Positions 33,271 to 41,084 of a DNA stretch of 64,000 bases are shown here, piece by piece; position 1 is the stretch's first letter; every line of letters starts with the position of its first letter. The position numbers were made by a program, and so were the translations under genes. The DNA is from Dyadobacter sp. CY343 (GTDB lineage: Bacteria > Bacteroidota > Bacteroidia > Cytophagales > Spirosomataceae). The DNA lies in NCBI RefSeq assembly GCF_021390335.1, contig NZ_JAJUXK010000007.1, positions 124,001 through 188,000 on the forward strand, written 5' to 3'. Below the pieces are notes generated by a model that was given only the letters and a program-made list of their open reading frames with translations, searched no databases and was not told the origin of the DNA.

Positions 33271-35112
33271 TTAATTTAATTTGATTAGAGACCCCTGGAC
33301 ATTGATCAATCCACTCGACTTAATATCTGTGCTTGCGTCTCCTTCCACGGTCATTGTGGCTCCTTTAATATTTGCACTTGCGGTACTTTCTGCATTCAGC
33401 TCGGTACCAGCTTTGATGTCGGTCGCCGTCCCGCTTTCCAGCTTGATATCCTGGCTGGCTTTCATCGAAATTTGCCCGGCCTGCACATCGAAACTGGAAT
33501 TCGCATTCATAGAAATGTTATTCGATGCTTCCACATTCAGGTCTTTGCATTTAATATGGACAAGCCCATTTTCGACCTGCATTTTTATTTCACCATCGTC
33601 CTTAAAACTGAATTGCAGGAAAGTATCCAGCTTATTCCGGTTGCTGATCTGAATTTTCGCATCCCCGTCTTTATCCAAAAAGACAACCATATTACCCGAC
33701 CGCGTGGCGATGATTTTCACGTCGTTATTATCCGAGGTATAAGCAATATCCTCTTCGGGCTTTGGGTAAAGACTTGTGAGTACAAAAGGATTTTCGGCTA
33801 AATTTCCTTCATAACCGATCATCACCATCGCCCCTATCTCCGGCACAAAATTGGTCCCTCTACCCTGTGAATTGTGCATGGTACCAACCCGCATCCAGAT
33901 CGATTCCTGGTCCTGCTGTCGCGACTGGCTCCAAAAGAATTTCACCCGCACGCGCCCCAGCTGGTCAGTATCATCATTTGCGATCACCTCCGCCTGCTCG
34001 GTTTCGCCCAGCGGATTGGTTACAAAAGGATTATTAGGAGGATGCTGCGCCGATTCGGGAACTGCATTAAAACTATTCTGGTAACTCCCGGCCGTATTGA
34101 TCTCGTGGCGAATGTGCACCACCCGGTATTTCCCAAAATTCTCCTCATAAGCTTCCCCGCGCTCATTCAGTCGCTGCCCTTTTACGGCCAGTACTGTCCC
34201 GACGCTGATCGTGGGCGTTTCGCCGCTGCCTCTGAAATCGACCATGGAAGTAACCCGCGCCGAGCGTTCCATTTTCGTAAGTTCGTCCACTTCACTCTGT
34301 CCGCTGATAATTTCCGGTGCAGGAAGCAATGCCGTTTGAGCAAAAAGGGTGTCCGATTGTTCCAATGCAAACTCGCTGAGCGAAGTAAGCCCGTCGACCT
34401 GCTGCTGGGCAGATTGTCCCGTAAAAGCTTCCGGAACTGTATAATTGTATCCCTCAAAACTGAATGCAGCCGGTTGCAGCTTCAATGCAACATCGAAATT
34501 CTGCAAGCCGTCGACCAGAAAATCAACTTCCGCCCCGCCGTTTCCGTGGCCCAGTACCAGCTCGCGACCGTTATAGTAAAACCACTCGCAGCAGCGATCA
34601 GCAACGCGGCTCAGAAATTTGTAATTGCTCTCATTATATTGGGTGAAAGGCACTGCACGGCCGCCGTTTTCAGGATTAAGCTGCTTTCTGAGTAAATTCT
34701 GAGGGTAAGGCTGCAATACCGCATTAAATATATCCTGCACGGTACCTCTCAAAAACGACCTCCGCTGAACCGAATCTTCCATGACGATCGTCGGACTGTA
34801 CCCTTTCAGCACGAATGCGCTGCTCATATCGCTCAGGCTTCGCAGCCGGATCTCGGTCACAATACCCTGAAATGTAAAGTCAAACGATTCCTGGCCAAGC
34901 CGCGGGCTAAATGAAAAAGTGATCTTTTTGCCCATTACCGCCCGATGCGCTTTGTTGAAAAAATGCTCGCCTGCATCTTCCAGCTGATCAAACGGTACCA
35001 GTAGCTCGAACCAGTGGTGTGCAAAAAGGTCCTGCTCGATCACCAGCCCCAGGTGCCGCGTGATCTGTACGCCGCCTTCGATCTCAATGGAAGTATTAAC
35101 CTGTCGTGCCAT
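33271..35112 (-). CDS. vgrG: VgrG/TssI spike protein
   Basis: 613 residues. The N-terminal gp27-like part includes FAHHWFELLVPF and FLRGTVQDIFNAVLQPYP; the OB-fold and gp5 region carry AEVIANDDTDQLGRVRVKFFW and GTNFVPEIGAMVMIGYEGN. The C-terminus is a short beta-helix with alternating hydrophobic residues and then stops: there is no added effector domain. It should sit at the tip of the tube and bind the PAAR protein. Its start overlaps the stop of the upstream Hcp-like gene by one base. Confidence 0.95.
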   Translation of the reverse strand: MARQVNTSIEIEGGVQITRHLGLVIEQDLFAHHWFELLVPFDQLEDAGEHFFNKAHRAVMGKKITFSFSPRLGQESFDFTFQGIVTEIRLRSLSDMSSAFVLKGYSPTIVMEDSVQRRSFLRGTVQDIFNAVLQPYPQNLLRKQLNPENGGRAVPFTQYNESNYKFLSRVADRCCEWFYYNGRELVLGHGNGGAEVDFLVDGLQNFDVALKLQPAAFSFEGYNYTVPEAFTGQSAQQQVDGLTSLSEFALEQSDTLFAQTALLPAPEIISGQSEVDELTKMERSARVTSMVDFRGSGETPTISVGTVLAVKGQRLNERGEAYEENFGKYRVVHIRHEINTAGSYQNSFNAVPESAQHPPNNPFVTNPLGETEQAEVIANDDTDQLGRVRVKFFWSQSRQQDQESIWMRVGTMHNSQGRGTNFVPEIGAMVMIGYEGNLAENPFVLTSLYPKPEEDIAYTSDNNDVKIIATRSGNMVVFLDKDGDAKIQISNRNKLDTFLQFSFKDDGEIKMQVENGLVHIKCKDLNVEASNNISMNANSSFDVQAGQISMKASQDIKLESGTATDIKAGTELNAESTASANIKGATMTVEGDASTDIKSSGLINVQGSLIKLN

Positions 35113-35612
35113 TAACTTTTAATTTCAACCTGACCAATTTTCACTTTTACCGGGAGCAACACCAATTCGTACACCAGCGCCAGACTGCTGTCACGCACGA
35201 AATAATCCTTGCCTCTGTGCTGCGGCATATAGTCTTCTGCATTAGGCACATGCGCAATCTGGTATCCCCGCATGGTCGACTGCCGGGCCGCAAAAGATTC
35301 CCTGAAACCCACACAATACGCGTCCTCAAACTCCATTTTCCGCAATAGCTGTGAATCGTTGTCATACTTGAACTCGATCTGCCCGCTCAGCTGCCGGTCG
35401 TTTTTAAATGCCCAATCGTACAGCAATGCGAAATCATCGTTTTGGGTCGGCGAAATCGTCATTCTGATTAGTCTCGCTTTCGGCGCATCAGTCGGACTTC
35501 CGCGTTCGTCGGCATTGCGGTTGCAGCCGTAGGACACTTTTTTGACCAGAAATTTCTTCCCGTCCAGCGTAAAATGCGCCTCGACTCCGATAGTAGCGTC
35601 CTGCTCAGCCAT
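35112..35612 (-). CDS. Hcp/TssD-like protein 2
   Basis: 166 residues. The pattern ATIGVEAHFTLDGKKFLVKKV, RLIRMTISPTQND and YCVGFRESFAARQSTMRG is that of TssD paralogues. Compared with protein 1 it has an extra C-terminal segment (about 35 residues with DYMPQHRGKDYFVRD). It overlaps vgrG by one base and follows protein 3 by 2 bp, so the three are translationally linked. It may form a specialised ring next to VgrG. Confidence 0.78.
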   Translation of the reverse strand: MAEQDATIGVEAHFTLDGKKFLVKKVSYGCNRNADERGSPTDAPKARLIRMTISPTQNDDFALLYDWAFKNDRQLSGQIEFKYDNDSQLLRKMEFEDAYCVGFRESFAARQSTMRGYQIAHVPNAEDYMPQHRGKDYFVRDSSLALVYELVLLPVKVKIGQVEIKS

Positions 35613-35614
35613 CT

Positions 35615-36019
35615 TTAAAAATTTTCAAGTTTAGCCTCATCGATTTCCACGCTCGAAGCGGTGATAGTCAGGCAGGTAATGAAGTTTTGCAGCCGGTTCG
35701 TGAGTTTCTTATCCATATCATCAGTACCATCGTCAAACATTTCCACAAACTCGGTACAAACTGCTTCCTTGAAACTCAGTGTTTTGAAAGGCCCGTTTTC
35801 ACCAAATTGCTCCACCGACAGATCGTATTTCTGCGAAGGCTTATTCGCCCATTCGATCAAAAAATCGTCCATGACCATTTCCAGCTCCACATACAAATGC
35901 GCCCACTGGATCGGCGAAGTAATCGACATCGCATCATCCACCGTCTGATGCAACTCAAACCGCATAAACATCACGCTGTATTCGTGATCCTCGATTTGCA
36001 TTGTGCTTGCGAAGGACAT
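35615..36019 (-). CDS. Hcp/TssD-like protein 3
   Basis: 134 residues. Related to the other two by order of strands (EYSVMFMRFELHQTVDDA, then AVCTEFVEMFDD and FITCLTITASSVEI). It is shorter and more acidic than TssD 1. Its leader has a 25-nt stretch identical to that of tssC. It is the first gene after the repeat block that follows tssC. Confidence 0.72.
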   Translation of the reverse strand: MSFASTMQIEDHEYSVMFMRFELHQTVDDAMSITSPIQWAHLYVELEMVMDDFLIEWANKPSQKYDLSVEQFGENGPFKTLSFKEAVCTEFVEMFDDGTDDMDKKLTNRLQNFITCLTITASSVEIDEAKLENF

Positions 36020-36062
36020 TTTTTAATGTTGAATGATTGAATGACTGAATGACTGAATGGAC
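36020..36062. repeat. TGAATGA low-complexity leader
   Basis: Units of ttgaatga and tgactgaa directly before the ATG of Hcp-like gene 3. The first 25 nt are identical to 37597-37621 before tssC. Confidence 0.7.
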
Positions 36063-36082
36063 CTTTGAAGTAGTGATGCATT

Positions 36083-36194
36083 TGTCACCCTGAGCGCAGC
36101 CGAAGGCTCGTACAATGTCACCCTGAGCGCAGCCGAAGGGGGGGTGCTCCATGTCCCTTCGACCGCCGGGCGGCCCCGTCCGCTCAGGGTGACA
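36083..36194. repeat. Dispersed repeat block TGTCACCCTGAGCGCAGCCG
   Basis: Two direct copies of the core start at 36083 and 36116; an inverted copy ends at 36194 (ctcagggtgaca). The block can fold into a long stem. A related hairpin lies at 9106-9162. A polypyrimidine tract (36198-36236) follows and runs into the tssC stop. Confidence 0.85.
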
Positions 36195-36233
36195 GTACAT
36201 TCCTTCCTCCCTTTCCTCCTTCCTCCTATTTCC

Positions 36234-37595
36234 CTACTGCTGCGCATACTCCGCCGCCCATGCCGCCGCGTCCAGATCATCTCCTTTTTGGCCGGTTAAT
36301 GCGATCATGAAGTTTTTGGCTGGGAAATAGGGAACCATGTGAATATCGAGATAGACTTTATCCTTCTGGTTTTTATCCTGCTCAAAACGCATTACACTGA
36401 ACTTTTCGATCAGTTTGCCCGGGCCGGTTACGCTGTCCAGGAACTTGATGATCTGCTTTTTCAGATCGTTTTTAGTATTGTAATCGAAGTTTTCAAAAGC
36501 GCGACGGTTGAGAAAATCGATCAGTACTTTGGTGATATAATCAAAAACCCGCACGACGGAATAGGTTTGTAAACCCACGTTATCGCCGTTGAAAAGCGTC
36601 TTCGCCGAAAACGCCATTACTTTGCTGTATTCATTCACCATCGGGATCAGCCCCATTTTTTCAAGATCCGCGATCTCCGATTTTTTGAGCGGAAAACGCA
36701 CACCGTCCACTTCACTCAGCGTCCCATGCTTTTTACCCGCCGCCACCTGCGACATCAGCGTTTTATAAACATTGCCCGCCAGCGCAGTAGAAGGTGGTAA
36801 GTACAAATCCTCCTCTTCGCCCAGATCAGCGTGCTTCGCCCTGCCTACCAGCCAGTTACACGTCATCATTACATTGGACAAATGCGCCGCGCCGCCTGTC
36901 AGGTTTGCCGATTCGAAAAGCTCCATCACGTCTTCCGGCGCATCGAGGTGCATGAAGTCGGTAAGCAGCATTGTTTTGTTCTGATGCGCCAGTTTCGCCC
37001 ATTTGTCCACCACTTTTCCCGAACCCAGGTAACCCGGCACATTCAGGATCGAATAGTTTTCGCGCAGGTCGAGCCGGTCGAACTTCGCAGCCAGCTCTTC
37101 TCCCACCGCATCAATGAATGTCGTAACGTCCAGGTCCTGCAACTGGTCTGGCGCCGCATTCAGGAACGTCACATTCTTCACTTTTTCCTGCTCGGTATTC
37201 TTGAAAAACATCGCCACAGAACGGTACGATTGTTCCAGCGGCCGCACTGTTTCCACTGCTTTTCCAAGGTTTTCCTTCAATAGTTCCAATGCGGTATCAG
37301 CCTGTTTCTGACCCATTTCGATCATATCAGGAACGGAATCGCCACTGCTCAGCAGCTCGGTCCAGAGTTCCAGCCGCTTTTTCAGCTGCTGTCTTTCTTT
37401 CTTTTTATCAGCCTCGGTGAGAAATATCTTCTTCCGCGCCTTTTTCTCGGGATTAATATTCGCGGCGCCTTCGATAATAGTCTCTACAAGGTCATAACTG
37501 CCATATTTCGCCAGAAGCGGCAACCCCGTTTCCAGCGGCACCGCAGTGCGTTCTTTGAATGCCGGGGCAATGTCTGTTTTTTGTTCAGTGGACAT
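36234..37595 (-). CDS. tssC: Type VI secretion sheath protein TssC
   Basis: 453 residues. Sheath-protein landmarks are TTFIDAVGEELAAKFDRLDL, GSGKVVDKWAKLAHQNKTMLL, VMMTCNWLVGRAKHADLGEE and SVVRVFDYITKVLIDFLNRR in the C-terminal half. TssC and TssB form the contractile sheath around the Hcp tube. The gene follows tssB, separated by a 237-bp inverted repeat array instead of the usual short gap. Confidence 0.93.
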   Translation of the reverse strand: MSTEQKTDIAPAFKERTAVPLETGLPLLAKYGSYDLVETIIEGAANINPEKKARKKIFLTEADKKKERQQLKKRLELWTELLSSGDSVPDMIEMGQKQADTALELLKENLGKAVETVRPLEQSYRSVAMFFKNTEQEKVKNVTFLNAAPDQLQDLDVTTFIDAVGEELAAKFDRLDLRENYSILNVPGYLGSGKVVDKWAKLAHQNKTMLLTDFMHLDAPEDVMELFESANLTGGAAHLSNVMMTCNWLVGRAKHADLGEEEDLYLPPSTALAGNVYKTLMSQVAAGKKHGTLSEVDGVRFPLKKSEIADLEKMGLIPMVNEYSKVMAFSAKTLFNGDNVGLQTYSVVRVFDYITKVLIDFLNRRAFENFDYNTKNDLKKQIIKFLDSVTGPGKLIEKFSVMRFEQDKNQKDKVYLDIHMVPYFPAKNFMIALTGQKGDDLDAAAWAAEYAQQ

Positions 37596-37596
37596 G

Positions 37597-37830
37597 TTTT
37601 TAATGTTGAATGATTGAATGATCGAATGATTGAATATTTATTCTAATGAGTGAATGAGTGAATGTTTTTAATTAGTGAATGAGTGAATGTTTCTAATAAT
37701 TGACTAGGTCGCCTGGCCATATGAATGAGCGAATTAGCAAGCGAGTAACTTTTCATTCACTAATCGCACCGGCGAGCCGGTCACTCATTCAGTCATTCAA
37801 TCATTCACTCATTCAATCATTCAATCATTG
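37597..37830. repeat. Inverted low-complexity array (TGAATGA / TCATTCA)
   Basis: The left arm (37603-37690) is made of tgaatgat and gtgaatga units, the right arm (37752-37830) of the complementary tcattcaa and cactcatt units. The centre holds a short hairpin accggc-ga-gccggt. It fills the whole gap between tssB and tssC, so the tssBC mRNA would contain a long stem. Confidence 0.85.
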
Positions 37831-37832
37831 AA

Positions 37833-38282
37833 CTACCCCGCCTCCTCCAACTCATTGATCAGCGTCTGAAATACACCTAGCAATGCGGCTTTCGCTTCTG
37901 GCTTTTCGAGCGCGGCTTTTAGTATTTTGTTTACTTTTAAATGCCTTACTACCTGCTGGTAAGCTTCACTTCTTGCGTCGAGATCCTGTAAGAACGCGCT
38001 TTGGGCGATGATGCCTTTTTTACCAAAATCACCCAGATTTTTGAACCGGAGATTTTCATTGATAAAGCTGCCGTCCTGTGTGATGAACTCTACCTCCGCC
38101 TCGGGCTGATAGTGTGCAAAAACCTCTTCGGTCGTTTTCAGGTCATAAACCATTTCGGGCCGCGGCGACGGGTCGCCTGTGAGTTGCGTCGCGAATAGCG
38201 TTCTGTTTTGTGGGATATCCGCAATGCCTTCGCTCGACTGGTCGATCTTGCGTTCATTCCCCCCTATTCCGTAGTTGAACAT
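37833..38282 (-). CDS. tssB: Type VI secretion sheath protein TssB
   Basis: 149 residues. It shows the VipA/TssB pattern: SEGIADIPQNRTLFATQL, VEFITQDGSFINENLRFKNL (sheath strand) and DLDARSEAYQQVVRHLKV. It pairs with TssC in the sheath and provides the segment that connects neighbouring subunits. Preceded by the PAAR gene with a 45-bp gap. Confidence 0.9.
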   Translation of the reverse strand: MFNYGIGGNERKIDQSSEGIADIPQNRTLFATQLTGDPSPRPEMVYDLKTTEEVFAHYQPEAEVEFITQDGSFINENLRFKNLGDFGKKGIIAQSAFLQDLDARSEAYQQVVRHLKVNKILKAALEKPEAKAALLGVFQTLINELEEAG

Positions 38283-38327
38283 GCTGGTATGTGGTTAAGA
38301 GTAAATTTTATAACTAACTATTGATAA

Positions 38328-38627
38328 TCAACCTATTAATACAGTCGGGCAGCCTTGCATGATCGTGCCGCCATGCGCCGTCGAATCGCCCATTCTGACA
38401 GCCGGCCTGTTTCCGATCATGACCGTCGCAGAGCCTGTCACAATGGTGTCGGGTGGACCGACGCACACGCACATATCGCCCAGGACAGCAGCCGGCACCC
38501 CTCCGATCAGCGCCAGGGGCGCTCCCGGCGGTAAAATTGGTCCGCCCACATGCGGTATCGGCGGAGTACCCGGCGTCACCATCGGACAAACATGCATATC
38601 GCCTATTCGAGCTGCTGGTTGGGACAT
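38328..38627 (-). CDS. PAAR-domain spike tip protein
   Basis: 99 residues made of PAAR repeats: AARIGDMHVCP, HVGGPILPPGAP, AVLGDMCVCVGPPD, AVRMGDSTAHGG. His and Cys in these loops bind the single zinc at the tip. It sharpens the VgrG spike. There is no N- or C-terminal effector extension. It lies between the envelope-protein block and tssB. Confidence 0.94.
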   Translation of the reverse strand: MSQPAARIGDMHVCPMVTPGTPPIPHVGGPILPPGAPLALIGGVPAAVLGDMCVCVGPPDTIVTGSATVMIGNRPAVRMGDSTAHGGTIMQGCPTVLIG

Positions 38628-38636
38628 GGTTGTTGG

Positions 38637-38770
38637 GTTTTAGCTGTTGGCAGTTGGCTGTTAGGTATTAGCTTTTAGCTTTTTGATAATATTTTCTATC
38701 AATCCTGTCTTTCAATACAATTCACGCGCTAAAAGCTAACAGCTAATAGCTAATTGCTAAAAACCAACAC
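38637..38770. repeat. Inverted low-complexity array (GCTGTTAGC / GCTAACAGC)
   Basis: Left arm 38637-38683 (tagctgttggcagttgg), right arm about 38726-38768 (gctaaaagctaacagc), around a central AT-rich stretch. The arms are complementary. The same units occur at 22629-22670. Confidence 0.75.
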
Positions 38771-38771
38771 C

Positions 38772-39764
38772 TCATTTCACTTTCTTAAAATCAAATATCG
38801 AGCTCAGCGAAACGCCTATTCCTACTGCGGCTGCACCGATTGAGATGTATACGCCGGGTTTTGCATAGCTGGTCAGGCCCTCGGGATTGGATATTTTTTC
38901 TTTATAATCTTTGTAATCCTTATTGAGCATTGAGTAGGTCACTGCGCCGAATGCCAGTGCGGCTACACCTGCTCCCAGCTTGATCGCCCCCCACTTCCGC
39001 GCCTGTTTGATCTCCGCCTGGTTAACCTGGCTGATCTGCTCCGAAACGCGCTCGGCTTGTTTCGCATCCTGCTGGCTCATAGCCGGTTTCTTTTCCATTT
39101 GCTGCGTTACGAGCGGCTCTTTTTTCTTTTGTAAAGAATCGTAAGTCGCGGAAGGAGCAGGGTTCACCGGCGCCGATTTCGCATTTTCGGAAGAATTGAA
39201 TGCAACGCGCGTCAGGTACACAATCCAGTCATTGCCCGATTTATCCGCCCGCAGCTCGGCTACCCGTGTGATCGGCTGGTAAGGTGTATTATCCTTATTG
39301 CTTTTTCCTTTAAAATGCTGGGTGTAAAAAACTTTGACAAAAGGATACTTATCTACCTTCACATCGCCCACAACCAGGTTTGTAAATTCAATCGTATTGG
39401 TCTCCGATTTGACATAAAACAGGTCAAAATTACTGAGGTACTTCTCGATCGGCGTGTCCAGTCCCGGCGCGCTCACCTTATGTTTCGGGTCCACATCATC
39501 CTCCACGATCACCCCGTCATTCACAAAAATCTGGTCGTTACTGGGCATGTAACTGTTCATCATCAGGTACTTGCGCTCATAATTACTCAGGTCTTCGTTC
39601 GCGATCGCATTCAGCAGATCGTTCAGTCCCTTTATCCTTTCCCGCGCCAGTACCCGTATTTCATCGGCGTCTTTCCGGCTCAGCGTTTGCGCGCTGGATT
39701 GATTAGTTAAAAATGCCGCTGCCACCAGCAAAAAGCAGGTATTGTTGATCAAAAACTTTTTCAT
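38772..39764 (-). CDS. Envelope protein with NTF2-like domain and C-terminal membrane hairpin
   Basis: 330 residues from the ATG at 39764 (alternatives: ATG 39773, TTG 39782, which abuts the previous stop). A signal peptide ends at NQSSAQ. Residues about 25-200 form a mixed alpha/beta domain with VKVFYTQHFKG and WIVYLTRVAF, resembling NTF2-like folds; a helical stalk follows and two hydrophobic helices (AIKLGAGVAALAFGAV, PGVYISIGAAAVGIG) close it. Not recognised by name. Position between PAAR and the OmpA gene marks it as part of the secretion machine's envelope set. Confidence 0.6.
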   Translation of the reverse strand: MKKFLINNTCFLLVAAAFLTNQSSAQTLSRKDADEIRVLARERIKGLNDLLNAIANEDLSNYERKYLMMNSYMPSNDQIFVNDGVIVEDDVDPKHKVSAPGLDTPIEKYLSNFDLFYVKSETNTIEFTNLVVGDVKVDKYPFVKVFYTQHFKGKSNKDNTPYQPITRVAELRADKSGNDWIVYLTRVAFNSSENAKSAPVNPAPSATYDSLQKKKEPLVTQQMEKKPAMSQQDAKQAERVSEQISQVNQAEIKQARKWGAIKLGAGVAALAFGAVTYSMLNKDYKDYKEKISNPEGLTSYAKPGVYISIGAAAVGIGVSLSSIFDFKKVK

Positions 39765-39782
39765 CGCATTCATGAGTTTCAA

Positions 39783-41084
39783 TTACTTTTTCTCGGATAA
39801 ATCAATAATCTGCACTTCCACGCGCCTGTTCAGCCGGCGGTTTTCTTCCGTATCATTCGGCCGCACCGGGTGCTTGCTGCCCATTCCCGTCGCTGTGATG
39901 AGTTTTTCCGAAATACCTTTATTGATCAGATATCTCGTTATCACTCTCACACGGTATTCCGACAATGTGAGGTTCAGGTTCGGATTACCGACATTGTCCG
40001 TATGACCGCTGATCTCCAATCCTTTACCAGTATTATTTTGGATAAATAGCGCCACTGAATCCAGGTAAGCGCGCGATTGCGGCGGCAGTTTATAATCGCT
40101 TCTTGGAAAATAAAGCGTCTTCCCGGAGACATTTCCCACCTCGGTTTTTGGATTTTCTTTTACCGTCAGAATCGCTTTCCGATCTGGTATTCTTAAAGAT
40201 TTCAGAGTCAAACCCTCTTTCAGCGAAGCTACCGCCGTACTGAAATCAGCCTGATCTGCACTGCTGACACCAAAACTGTAAGACCGTCCCGGCGCGACTT
40301 CCGCGAAGTAATGCCCGTCGTTAATGCGGTTAAGCGGAACAATAAGCCGGCTGTCTTCCACCAGCTGCACCCGCGTTCCCTGCTGCGCATTGAGGATATT
40401 GACCGACAAAAGGGTGTGCTGCTTACTCAGTTTAATAATGTAAGTCCGCGGTTCCTGATCGGTTTTATCCAGGATCAGGTTGCCATTGTAGGCTTGATAA
40501 CCGGCGGACTTCACTTCCACGGCTACGATATCTTTCTCAGTGAATACAATCTCGGCAGTCGGTCTGGTTGCGAGCAGACTGAAACAATCTTTCTTCTCTT
40601 TTTGGGTATAATAAAGGCAAATATCCGCTGCCAGTGGCTGGTTAGACATCGCATCGCGCACCTCGATGCGCCGGATAATGGAGGTCGGCGTGCGAACGGA
40701 ATCTTTGAGCTCAAAATGCTTTTGCTCCGATTGCGCATACGGCTCATCGCTCGTTTGCTTCCCGAGCGGCATCAATGCAAATGCTACGAAATAGGTACCT
40801 TCCGTTTTCCCGTCTATGTTCAACGGAATGTGCAACGACTGGTATTGCGGCGCTTCAATCGTAAGTACCGACACATTGCAGGGCATTTCCACATTGAATA
40901 TACCCGCGGAATCAGTCTTGCCCAACCTCATTTTTCCCTGATCTGTTTTGGCTGACAAACTTGCTTTCAATGCTTCCGAGCCGCTGATATCCGTCACTTT
41001 TCCGGCCAGGAAACCGCATTGGGCGTAGGCAATGGCGCTTCCTATCCACAAACAAAAAGTCAATATGTGCTGACCGTATTTCAT
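39783..41084 (-). CDS. OmpA-family peptidoglycan-binding protein with carboxypeptidase-like N-domain
   Basis: 433 residues with a signal peptide (ending AIAYAQ). A CarboxypepD_reg-like beta-sandwich (about 25-105) and a middle beta domain precede the OmpA C-terminal domain (about 325-430) with LEISGHTDNVGNPNLNLTLS and NRRLNRRVEVQI, the residues that hold diaminopimelate. It should tie the system to the cell wall. Its ATG overlaps the upstream stop (ATGA). In subtype iii systems an OmpA-type anchor can stand in for missing TssL/TssM functions. Confidence 0.82.
   Translation of the reverse strand: MKYGQHILTFCLWIGSAIAYAQCGFLAGKVTDISGSEALKASLSAKTDQGKMRLGKTDSAGIFNVEMPCNVSVLTIEAPQYQSLHIPLNIDGKTEGTYFVAFALMPLGKQTSDEPYAQSEQKHFELKDSVRTPTSIIRRIEVRDAMSNQPLAADICLYYTQKEKKDCFSLLATRPTAEIVFTEKDIVAVEVKSAGYQAYNGNLILDKTDQEPRTYIIKLSKQHTLLSVNILNAQQGTRVQLVEDSRLIVPLNRINDGHYFAEVAPGRSYSFGVSSADQADFSTAVASLKEGLTLKSLRIPDRKAILTVKENPKTEVGNVSGKTLYFPRSDYKLPPQSRAYLDSVALFIQNNTGKGLEISGHTDNVGNPNLNLTLSEYRVRVITRYLINKGISEKLITATGMGSKHPVRPNDTEENRRLNRRVEVQIIDLSEKK

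Noticed and set aside
33874..34695. 273-codon plus-strand frame opposite vgrG
   Set aside because: Antisense shadow of vgrG with no recognisable domain.
38314..38589. Minus-strand frame overlapping the PAAR gene
   Set aside because: Shadow of the PAAR gene; the PAAR frame has clear repeated GD motifs and a proper start.
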